NCBI GenBank assembly: GCA_025935235.1
Contig: JAICVT010000310.1
Span: forward strand, 1-5,325
DNA from: Ktedonobacterales bacterium
GTDB lineage: Bacteria > Chloroflexota > Ktedonobacteria > Ktedonobacterales > JADMIN01
DNA: 5,325 bases
Direction: 5' to 3'
Numbering within the stretch: the stretch's first letter is position 1; every line of letters begins with the position of its first letter. Under the pieces are notes generated by a model. It worked only from the letters and a program-made list of their open reading frames with translations, was not told the DNA's origin and did not search any database. A program made the translations under genes and the position numbers. Positions 1 to 5,325 of this stretch are shown one piece after another.

Positions 1-1
1 C

Positions 2-1126
2 GGCATCAGCGGCAACCACGACACTCCGCGCATGCAGACCGAGCATGGCGGCGAGTCTCCCCAGCAGGTCTACGCCGCGCTCGACGAGCTGCGCTACTTC
101 GCCAGCGCCGAGACGCTGGAGCCGCAGGTCATCGCGCTGGGCGGGCTGCGTGTCGCGGTGGTCGGGCTGAGCAATAACCCCGTCGCCGCGCCGGGCAGCG
201 ATCCGCTGGCCAACGCGACCTGGAGCGCGGACGCCGAGCGCGCGCTGGCTGAGGCCGATGTGGCGCTGCTGATCGCGCACGCCGCCATCGAGGGGCTGGC
301 GCGGCCCAACGAGGGTGAGCGAACCATCGCGCAGGCCAGCCTGAAGGCGCTGCCCGAGCAGGTGCGTCTGGTAGTGGCAGGCCACATCCACCGCTTCGCG
401 CGCCAGCGCATCGGCGACTGCGAGGTGGTGGTGGTCGGCGCGACGGAGCGTATGGAGTTTGGCGCGCAGGCGGGCGAGGCGGGCTTCGCCTGGGCCGAGC
501 TGGCGCGTGATGGCGTGCGGCGCGTGGAACACATCCGCACCGAGGAGCAGCCGCGCGCTGAGATCACAATCCACACTAGCAGTCTGTGGCCCGCTGGCGA
601 CGACGCGCCCGACGCGCCCGACGCGCCCGGCGTGAATGGTGTGAATGGTGTGAATGGTGTGAATGGTGTGAATGGCGCGCGGTCCGACCAGCCCCACGAC
701 CAGCCCCACGACCAGCGCCAGGTCGAAAGGGCGGAGCAGCGCCACGCGCTCGACGTCATCCGCGGCGAGCTGGAGGCGGTCTGCACGCCACAGACGATGG
801 CGCGCCTGAAACTGAGCGGCCCGCTCAGCCGCGAGCAATATCACCAGCTCGCGCTGCGCGAGGTGATCACCCTGGGACAGCAGCGCGCCTTCTCGCTGGA
901 TGTGGATACGAGTGGCCTGACGCTGGTGGAGCGCGCGTTCGCGCTGCCCGATCTGGGATCGCAAGCCGAGGCGCTCTCGCCCGCCGAGATGATCGCGCGG
1001 GTGGTGGAGGAGACGCTCAGTCATCACGAGCATGGCGAGACGATTGACTTCGAGCCAGCTGATCTGCGTGCGGCGAGTGATCTGCTGCTGGCGCGGCTGC
1101 GGGCCAGCGGCGCGGAGGGAGCCTGA
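2..1126 (+). CDS. SbcD/Mre11-like metallophosphoesterase, DNA repair nuclease subunit (5' end missing)
   Basis: This is the nuclease subunit of an SbcCD/Mre11-Rad50-type complex, which in known members uses two metal ions to cut DNA ends and hairpins. The reading frame is open to the window edge. The first in-frame ATG (32-34) cannot be the start, because the metal-binding motif GNHD (11-22, window residues 4-7) lies before it. Motifs I and II (DxH, GDxxD) must therefore be upstream. Further ligands seen are a His in LLIAH (278-280, residue 93) and GHIH (380-391, residues 127-130). These are followed by a GATERMEFG stretch (from residue 146), matching the Mre11/SbcD G-S-T-E-R-x-x-F-G pattern with Ala for Ser. 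Residues 201-238 are a repetitive linker. Residues 239-374 form a C-terminal region with a KLSGPLSREQY strand-like segment, as in capping domains. The stop lies 3 nt before the ATPase gene, so co-expression is very likely. A YhaO-type paralogue is possible instead of true SbcD. Confidence 0.88.
   Translation, partial: GISGNHDTPRMQTEHGGESPQQVYAALDELRYFASAETLEPQVIALGGLRVAVVGLSNNPVAAPGSDPLANATWSADAERALAEADVALLIAHAAIEGLARPNEGERTIAQASLKALPEQVRLVVAGHIHRFARQRIGDCEVVVVGATERMEFGAQAGEAGFAWAELARDGVRRVEHIRTEEQPRAEITIHTSSLWPAGDDAPDAPDAPGVNGVNGVNGVNGVNGARSDQPHDQPHDQRQVERAEQRHALDVIRGELEAVCTPQTMARLKLSGPLSREQYHQLALREVITLGQQRAFSLDVDTSGLTLVERAFALPDLGSQAEALSPAEMIARVVEETLSHHEHGETIDFEPADLRAASDLLLARLRASGAEGA
602..628 (+). 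repeat. Tandem repeat, 9-nt unit GACGCGCCC x3 (encodes DAP x3)
   Basis: Three identical copies of GACGCGCCC run in frame and encode Asp-Ala-Pro three times (window residues 201-209). This is the first of three adjacent arrays in the linker of the nuclease subunit. Exact nucleotide identity between copies points to recent slippage or expansion rather than old, selected protein repeats. Confidence 0.95.
632..676 (+). repeat. Tandem repeat, 9-nt unit GTGAATGGT x5 (encodes VNG x5)
   Basis: Five copies of GTGAATGGT run in frame, the last ending in GGC. They encode Val-Asn-Gly five times (window residues 211-225), preceded by one Gly codon. The unit is less GC-rich than the surrounding sequence. 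Its 9-nt length keeps the frame whatever the copy number, so it may vary between strains without breaking the gene. Confidence 0.95.
686..715 (+). repeat. Tandem repeat, 12-nt unit GACCAGCCCCAC x2.5 (encodes DQPH)
   Basis: Two full copies and a half copy of GACCAGCCCCAC encode Asp-Gln-Pro-His twice and then Asp-Gln (window residues 229-238). It follows the VNG array after only three codons and ends where charged, helix-like sequence of the C-terminal region begins. The unit length is again a multiple of three. Confidence 0.9.
1114..1120 (+). promoter_or_regulatory. Ribosome binding site for the SbcC/Rad50-like gene
   Basis: GGAGGGA lies inside the last codons of the upstream nuclease gene, 9 nt before the ATG at 1130. 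It supports that ATG as the start. It also supports translation of the ATPase from the same transcript, with ribosomes ending on the TGA at 1124-1126 just before it. Confidence 0.75.
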
Positions 1127-1129
1127 CGC

Positions 1130-4100
1130 ATGATAACGCTCAAACGCCTTACTGTTCCGGCGCTCAAGCATCTGCGCGATGTTGATCTGTGGCTGCCTCG
1201 GCGCGGCGCGACCCTGATCGAGGGCGCCAACGAATCGGGCAAGTCAACGCTCTTCGAGGCGATCTATTTCGCGCTCTACGGGCGACCGCTGGTGGGCGAA
1301 GAGCCGGGCAAAGCGACCCTCTCGGCGCTGCTCCCACACGATGGCCAGCAGGCGCAGGTGACGCTGGCGCTGATGTCGGGCGAGACCGAGCTGGACGTGA
1401 CCCGCACGCTGACCCGCGCACGGAGCGGCGGCCCAGCCTCGGAGGCGACGCTGGTGGTGCGCCAGCCCGGCCAGCGAGAGGAGCGCATCAGCGCGGTCAG
1501 CGCCGTCAACGAGCGCATCCTGGCGGAGCTGCGCGGGCTGGACGGCGAGACCCTGCGCAATTCGTGCTTCATGGAGCAGAAGGGCCTCGACCGGTTGGAA
1601 TCGCTGCGCCGCGACGAGCGCGAGGAGGCCATCTCGCGCCTGCTGGGGCTGGAGCGGCTGGTCGCGGTTGAGCGCGCGCTGGCGCCCAGCGCCGAAGAGC
1701 GCCGACGGGTGGAGCGGCTGCGCGAGCAGGCGCGCGTGGCCAGCCAGCGGCGGCGGCTGCGCGAGGCCACCGCGCATGAAGGCGCCGTGGCGCAGCGCCT
1801 GCAAGCGGCGGAGATGCGCGCGTGGCTCGACCAGCGCGATACCCTGGTCGCACGGATGGACGTCCTGGCGGAGAACGAGTTGCGGCTGACCCGCGAACTG
1901 AAGGATCAGGAGGCGCTGCTGGCGCGCATAGATGCCCTGCGCTCCGCCGCAGCGCGGCTGGCTGAGGCGGAGCGGGAGCGCTGGCGCGCTCGCCAGGCCA
2001 CGCAGGATACCTCGCTGCTTACCGAGCAGCTCGAGCAACTCGACGCGGTCGAAGGCGCCAGCACACCTGAAGCGCAACGTCGGCTCGAAGACATTCAGCG
2101 GCTGGAGTCTGGCCTGCGCGAGCTGGCCACGGAGCGCGCCACACTGGGCGAGGCGGATATCTTTGCCCAGCGCGCGCTAGCCGCACGCGACGCGGAACTG
2201 CGCGCGCGCAAGGCGCTCAGCGAGGCCGAGCGAGGCCGCGGCTCGACGGCCACCGCGCTGGCGCGATCGCAGGCGCGCGATGTGCTGGCCGACTGGATCC
2301 TGGCGCGCGAACGCATGGATGCGCGCGAGGGCCGTACGCAGCAGCTCGCCGCGCTGACGACCGCGCGCGGGCGCTATGCGCGCGAGGCCGCCGAGACGCG
2401 GGCGCAGTCGTGGCAGTGGCTGGCGCTGACATGGGCATCGCTCGTGATGGCGCTCATTTCGGCGGCGCTGGCGATCCGCTTCTCCATCGCCGCGCTGTGG
2501 GTGTTCGTCGCGCTGGCGGGCATCGGCGCGGTCGGGCTAGGCATTCGCTGGCGCATGGAGGTCTCGGCCAGCCGCGCCCACAAGTGGAAGGCCATCGAGG
2601 CCGAAGACACCATCTCGACAGTCCATGTCGAGGCTAATCTCGCCCAGCGCCTCCGCAGCGACGAGCTGGCGCGGCTGGAGGCGCGGCTGCGCGCGGCGGG
2701 CGTGCCGATCCCCGCCAGCGCCGAAGAAGGCGAGGCGCTGCTGGAGGGCCTGCCTCATCCCACCAATGGCGCCGAGGTGGAGTCGCAAGCGCGCGATGCG
2801 GAGTCGCTAGCGGCGCGCGCGCGGCTCGATCTGGAGCGCGCCCTGGGCGACGCGGATGGCGCGCATGCCGCGCTGCGCAACCTTGGCTTCGACGCCGACC
2901 AGGCGCCCCAGATTCGGCAGCGCTTGCAAGAGATCGAGGCGCAGGAGAACGAACTGACTGGCGAGGCGCGCGAGCTGGGCCTGCCCGACGAGCTATCCGC
3001 GCTGACCGCCGCGCGCGGCGCCGCCGAGATGACGCTCTCGAAACTGGTGGAGAGCATGGACAGCCGCGACGAACTGCACACGCGCCTGGTGGAGAGCGCC
3101 GAGAGCCTGCATGAGTTGCTGCAATCGTGGGCTGGCGCGCTCGAAGCCGTCGCCCACGACCTCACCGCGCAGGGCGTCATCGAGAGCTTCGCGCTGCCAG
3201 AGCCGCTGGAGACACGCGCGCTGGAGGACTTGCATGTGCGGCTGGGCGAGCGAGTCCAGCAGGCCCTCGCGCATGATGATGAACCCGCCGCCCGCGCGCG
3301 CCTGGGTGGGCTGATCGCCGAGCGCGAGCGGCTCTCAGCTCAGAGCGATGAGACTTGCGACGATCACAGCCAACTACGCGAGCGGATTCGCGCCCGGCTG
3401 ACCGACCTGGGCCAGACGGCGCGGGGCGACGAATCGCTAACGACGCTGATGCAGTCGTGGCCGCTGCTGGGTGATGTCACAGCCGCCGACCTGGAACAGT
3501 TGCGGGCCGAGCACGACAACGCGCATCTGACCACCTATCACACCGAGCAGCTCGCCGCCGAGAGCGCCACCGCGTTCGATAGCGCCCCGCTGGATGAAGA
3601 TGACCTGCGGGCGCAACTGGCCGCCGCCGAGCGCGACCTGCGCGTGCGCGAGATGGCCTGCGACCTGGCCAGTGAGACGCGCGCACGCATCATCCGCCGC
3701 GCCCTGCCTGAGACGGAGATCTACATGCGCGCCATCCTGCCAGAGCTGACGGCGGGCCGCTACCACGATGTGACGCTGCTGCGCGAGGATGGCTCCGGCG
3801 CGGGCAGCGAGACAGACATCGCCATCCGCATGTGGGATCAGGCGGCTGGGCGCTACGTGCGCAAGCATCTCTTCTCAGGCGGCGCGCGCGATCAGGCCTC
3901 GCTGGCGCTGCGGCTGGCCTTCGCGCTGGCCACGCTGCCCAAGGAGTTGGGCGCGATCCCCGGCTTCATCTTCTTGGATGAGCCGCTCAGCGCGTTCGAC
4001 GAAGAGCGCTCGCTGGCGCTGACGCGCGTGCTGACGACCGGAGCCATCGCCGAGGCGTTCGCGCAGGTGTTCCTGATCTCGCACAGCCAGGTGATCGAGC

Positions 4101-4240
4101 CAGACGCCTTCGACTATCACCTGCGCATGGATGCCGGGCGCGTCGCTGAATCCACCCTGCCGAGCGGCGCGCTGGCTCAGGCGCTGTGGCTGGCCGAATC
4201 GGAGGTCGGCGCTGGCGCACATGCGCGCGCGCTGGCCTGA
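1130..4240 (+). CDS. SbcC/Rad50/YhaN-like SMC-family ATPase with a probable central transmembrane hairpin
   Basis: This is the ATPase partner of the nuclease encoded just upstream. Known relatives bind DNA ends and use ATP to open and close the nuclease site. The N-terminal head has Walker A GANESGKST (residues 32-40), followed by a Rad50-like EAIYFALYG, and a Q-loop FMEQKG (Gln150). The C-terminal head begins near residue 861 and has LTAGRYHDV (873-881), signature FSGGARDQ (915-922), Walker B FIFLDE (Asp950, Glu951), D-loop SAFD (954-957) and the H-loop His985. Between the heads are Ala/Arg/Glu/Leu-rich coiled-coil arms (about 165-427 and 475-860). The usual CxxC zinc hook is absent: only single cysteines occur, for example Cys146. 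Two hydrophobic segments (about 431-449 and 452-472) are separated by Arg-Phe. The signature ending in RDQ and the hairpin recall YhaN (COG4717), while the Walker A region looks more like SbcC/Rad50. Length is near that of SbcC. The start is fixed by the RBS and the 3-nt gap. Confidence 0.9.
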   Translation: MITLKRLTVPALKHLRDVDLWLPRRGATLIEGANESGKSTLFEAIYFALYGRPLVGEEPGKATLSALLPHDGQQAQVTLALMSGETELDVTRTLTRARSGGPASEATLVVRQPGQREERISAVSAVNERILAELRGLDGETLRNSCFMEQKGLDRLESLRRDEREEAISRLLGLERLVAVERALAPSAEERRRVERLREQARVASQRRRLREATAHEGAVAQRLQAAEMRAWLDQRDTLVARMDVLAENELRLTRELKDQEALLARIDALRSAAARLAEAERERWRARQATQDTSLLTEQLEQLDAVEGASTPEAQRRLEDIQRLESGLRELATERATLGEADIFAQRALAARDAELRARKALSEAERGRGSTATALARSQARDVLADWILARERMDAREGRTQQLAALTTARGRYAREAAETRAQSWQWLALTWASLVMALISAALAIRFSIAALWVFVALAGIGAVGLGIRWRMEVSASRAHKWKAIEAEDTISTVHVEANLAQRLRSDELARLEARLRAAGVPIPASAEEGEALLEGLPHPTNGAEVESQARDAESLAARARLDLERALGDADGAHAALRNLGFDADQAPQIRQRLQEIEAQENELTGEARELGLPDELSALTAARGAAEMTLSKLVESMDSRDELHTRLVESAESLHELLQSWAGALEAVAHDLTAQGVIESFALPEPLETRALEDLHVRLGERVQQALAHDDEPAARARLGGLIAERERLSAQSDETCDDHSQLRERIRARLTDLGQTARGDESLTTLMQSWPLLGDVTAADLEQLRAEHDNAHLTTYHTEQLAAESATAFDSAPLDEDDLRAQLAAAERDLRVREMACDLASETRARIIRRALPETEIYMRAILPELTAGRYHDVTLLREDGSGAGSETDIAIRMWDQAAGRYVRKHLFSGGARDQASLALRLAFALATLPKELGAIPGFIFLDEPLSAFDEERSLALTRVLTTGAIAEAFAQVFLISHSQVIEPDAFDYHLRMDAGRVAESTLPSGALAQALWLAESEVGAGAHARALA
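2420..2545 (+). other. Segment coding for a probable two-helix transmembrane hairpin in the ATPase
   Basis: Residues 431-449 and 452-472 are two runs of about 19-21 hydrophobic residues with almost no charge, separated only by Arg450-Phe451 (Ser452 opens the second run). Trp428, Trp430 and Trp435 sit near the outer end of the first run. Arg473-Trp474 and several basic residues follow the second. The pattern fits two helices crossing the membrane and returning, with both coiled-coil arms in the cytoplasm. It sits where the coiled coil of Rad50-like proteins would turn round. Confidence 0.75.
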
Positions 4241-4243
4241 GCG

Positions 4244-4292
4244 CCCCCTGGAGCAATCGCCTTGTGGCTCGCCTCTGCCGCACAGCAGGGGG
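4244..4292 (+). terminator. Weak terminator-like stem-loop (doubtful)
   Basis: CCCCCTG (4244-4250) pairs perfectly with CAGGGGG (4286-4292), starting 3 nt after the ATPase stop. GAGC (4251-4254) and GCTC (4267-4270) can form an inner stem. The loop is long (35 nt) and no run of T follows, so it is not a standard intrinsic terminator. Confidence 0.2.
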
Positions 4293-4320
4293 GATCGCGC
4301 CTGTCTCATCACGCTATACC

Positions 4321-4350
4321 TTGCGCGCCTGCTCACTCGCGCTGTAGAGT
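4321..4350 (+). promoter_or_regulatory. Candidate sigma-70-type promoter for the patatin gene
   Basis: TTGCGC (4321-4326) and TAGAGT (4345-4350) are 18 nt apart, matching three of six and four of six consensus positions. TG stands directly before the -10. The implied leader is about 50 nt. The matches are weak and the sequence is GC-rich, so this rests mostly on position. Confidence 0.25.
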
Positions 4351-4352
4351 GA
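4333..4352. repeat. Inverted repeat TCACTC-N8-GAGTGA, possible operator
   Basis: Two perfect 6-nt arms (4333-4338 and 4347-4352) flank an 8-nt spacer. The right arm overlaps the candidate -10 element. It could bind a dimeric repressor or form a small RNA hairpin. Arms this short can occur by chance. Confidence 0.3.
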
Positions 4353-4396
4353 TCAGCGAATGGCGTGGCGCGGACAGGATGACGTTTGAGCGCGGG

Positions 4397-4402
4397 AGGA
4401 GG
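4397..4402 (+). promoter_or_regulatory. Ribosome binding site for the patatin gene
   Basis: AGGAGG lies 6 nt before the ATG at 4409, a full match to the anti-Shine-Dalgarno sequence with good spacing. It decides the start against an in-frame ATG at 4379, which has only a poorly placed CAGG before it. Confidence 0.85.
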
Positions 4403-4408
4403 CGGGCC

Positions 4409-5325
4409 ATGACGACGCCATATCCATCGTATCCTTCATATCCCTTCGACACAGCGGCGACCCCCGATATTGACCTTGCGACCGTGCGCAGCGAGGGCCG
4501 CATCGGCATCGCCTATAGCGGGGGTGGCGACCGCATCGCCGTCCATCTGGGCATCGTGCGGGCGTTCATCGAGACGGGCATCATACCGCAGCGCATCGCC
4601 GGAGCCAGCGCGGGCGCCTTCGCCAGCGTCTTTCACGCGCTCGACCCCAGCGCGACGACCTATCTCCCGCTGGCCATCTCGACCGTCCAGCGGGCGCTGC
4701 CGCTCTTGCGGCCATCGCGCCTGGGGCTGGTCTTCCGGCTGTTTCCCTCGCTCCTCAAGGGGTTGCTCTTCGGCGCGGCGGCGATTGACCTGCAAAGCCT
4801 GAACACCAATGATCGCATCAAGCGCCTGCTCAAGCGCCGGCTGCCGATACAGACCTTCAGCCAGTTGCGAGTCCCTGTCAGCATCGCTGCCACCAACCTG
4901 TTGAATGGCTCTGAGGCGTGGTTCGAGCATGACGACGTTGAGTTGATCGCGGCGCTGCTGGCCTCGGCGGCCATCCCCGGCCTGTTCCCGCCCGTCAAAA
5001 TCGCGAATCAGTTCTACGTGGATGGCACGATCGCGGACAACCTGCCGCTATTCCATCTGGCGGAGCAGGGGTGCGCAATCATCTACGCCTGCAACGTCGG
5101 CTTCGCCGGGCAGACCCGCACGCCGCCCAGGAATCTGCTCGACATCCTGATCCAGAGCGAGAGCATCGGCCAGTTCGTGGCCGACACGCGCGAGCAGGAA
5201 ATCCTCGCGTTGCGCTATCCGCAGATCAAGGTGATTCCGGTGCGGCCACAAGTCGCGCTGGACTCGCTGCCCAGCGAGATCGAACCAGAGGATGTGCCAG
5301 GCATCGTGGATACCGCCGCTACGGA
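4409..5325 (+). CDS. Patatin-like phospholipase family protein (3' end missing)
   Basis: The frame is open to the end of the window (305 codons), so the C-terminus is missing. It encodes a patatin-fold hydrolase, a family that cleaves acyl chains from lipids with a Ser-Asp dyad. The oxyanion-hole motif is YSGGGDR (Gly38-Gly40, Arg42). The nucleophile motif is GASAG (Ser67, codon 4607-4609). The second catalytic motif is VDGT (Asp205, codon 5021-5023), preceded by the family-typical ASAAIPGLFPPV and followed by ADNLPL. All active-site residues needed are present. The protein starts with a Tyr-Pro-Ser-rich stretch (residues 5-12) and has no signal peptide, suggesting a cytoplasmic or peripheral membrane enzyme. 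Residues 95-126 are hydrophobic with spaced basic residues (Arg95, Arg101, Arg104, Arg110, Lys117) and might touch membranes. The substrate cannot be told. It probably forms a separate transcription unit from the nuclease-ATPase pair. Confidence 0.9.
   Translation, partial: MTTPYPSYPSYPFDTAATPDIDLATVRSEGRIGIAYSGGGDRIAVHLGIVRAFIETGIIPQRIAGASAGAFASVFHALDPSATTYLPLAISTVQRALPLLRPSRLGLVFRLFPSLLKGLLFGAAAIDLQSLNTNDRIKRLLKRRLPIQTFSQLRVPVSIAATNLLNGSEAWFEHDDVELIAALLASAAIPGLFPPVKIANQFYVDGTIADNLPLFHLAEQGCAIIYACNVGFAGQTRTPPRNLLDILIQSESIGQFVADTREQEILALRYPQIKVIPVRPQVALDSLPSEIEPEDVPGIVDTAAT
4421..4444 (+). repeat. Imperfect 9-nt tandem repeat encoding YPS-YPS-YP
   Basis: TATCCATCG, TATCCTTCA and TATCCC are degenerate copies of one unit near the start of the patatin gene (residues 5-12). 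Third-codon positions differ, so the protein pattern is better kept than the DNA, unlike the exact arrays in the nuclease gene. Confidence 0.7.

Larger units (their letters stand above)
4241..4408. other. Intergenic region between the nuclease-ATPase operon and the patatin gene
   Basis: These 168 nt hold no convincing gene on either strand. Codon choice typical of the neighbours is lost, and stop codons appear in frame. It contains a weak terminator-like stem early on, a weak promoter candidate and a short inverted repeat in the middle, and a strong ribosome binding site at the end. The length suggests that the patatin gene is not translationally coupled to the ATPase gene, though read-through is possible because no clear terminator is seen. 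Confidence 0.7.

Noticed and set aside
602..715. CRISPR-like array
   Set aside because: Units of 9-12 nt abut directly without unique spacers and are in frame within a coding gene. They are minisatellites.
586..1047. Plus-strand frame with a repeated WCEW peptide
   Set aside because: It is the out-of-frame reading of the GTGAATGGT array. The SbcD-like frame across the same bases carries the family motifs.
1244..2077. Long antisense open frame (277 codons) opposite the ATPase gene
   Set aside because: It lies opposite the strongly supported ATPase head and coil, has low-complexity composition with no recognisable motif, and is expected from the lack of AT-rich stops in GC-rich DNA.
2263..2270. 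GCGATCGC palindrome, like the HIP1 element of cyanobacteria
   Set aside because: Only one copy was noticed, in a sequence full of GCG and GATC. HIP1 would be expected to recur.
1130..4240. CxxC zinc hook in the ATPase coil
   Set aside because: I looked for it and did not find it. The few cysteines are isolated and no pair has CxxC spacing.
4131..4352. Small 73-codon plus-strand frame reaching into the intergenic region
   Set aside because: It overlaps the conserved end of the ATPase gene, has no good ribosome binding site and shows no recognisable protein feature.
4379..4408. Alternative upstream in-frame ATG for the patatin gene
   Set aside because: Only a weak CAGG sits too close to it, whereas the ATG at 4409 has AGGAGG at ideal spacing. 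The extra ten residues (Arg-rich) show no family feature.
4436..4930. Antisense open frame of 164 codons opposite the patatin gene
   Set aside because: The plus strand here encodes the complete patatin motifs. The antisense product is a composition-driven shadow.

Overview
This 5.3 kb window comes from a GC-rich bacterial chromosome (about two thirds G+C by eye, with strong GCG/CGC/CTG codon preference). All three genes read rightward. Nothing in the window fixes the taxon. A GC-rich Chloroflexota-like bacterium is my guess from the overall gene style only, and it is weakly held.

Positions 2-1126 hold the 3' part of an SbcD/Mre11-like metallophosphoesterase (DNA nuclease subunit). The window opens just before its Gly-Asn-His-Asp metal-binding motif, so the true start lies upstream. 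Between the nuclease core and the C-terminal (capping-like) region is a linker built from three abutting in-frame tandem repeats (602-715).

Positions 1130-4240 hold its partner, a 1036-residue SbcC/Rad50/YhaN-like ATPase. It begins 3 nt after the nuclease stop, behind a good ribosome binding site, so the two are almost certainly one operon and one complex. The ATPase has both head halves (Walker A, Q-loop, signature, Walker B, D-loop, H-loop) and long coiled-coil arms. It has no CxxC zinc hook. Instead, two hydrophobic segments form a tight probable transmembrane hairpin at residues 431-472. This suggests a nuclease-ATPase complex anchored in the cytoplasmic membrane.

Positions 4241-4408 are intergenic, with a weak promoter candidate, an inverted repeat overlapping its -10, and at best a poor terminator-like stem.

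Positions 4409-5325 hold the 5' part of a patatin-like phospholipase with the complete catalytic set (Gly-rich oxyanion motif, GASAG serine motif, Asp-Gly). It runs off the window. It probably has its own promoter. A functional link between the lipid hydrolase and the possibly membrane-anchored nuclease-ATPase can be imagined but is not shown by the sequence.

The best candidates for something unusual are the membrane hairpin in place of the zinc hook and the triple minisatellite linker in the nuclease subunit.
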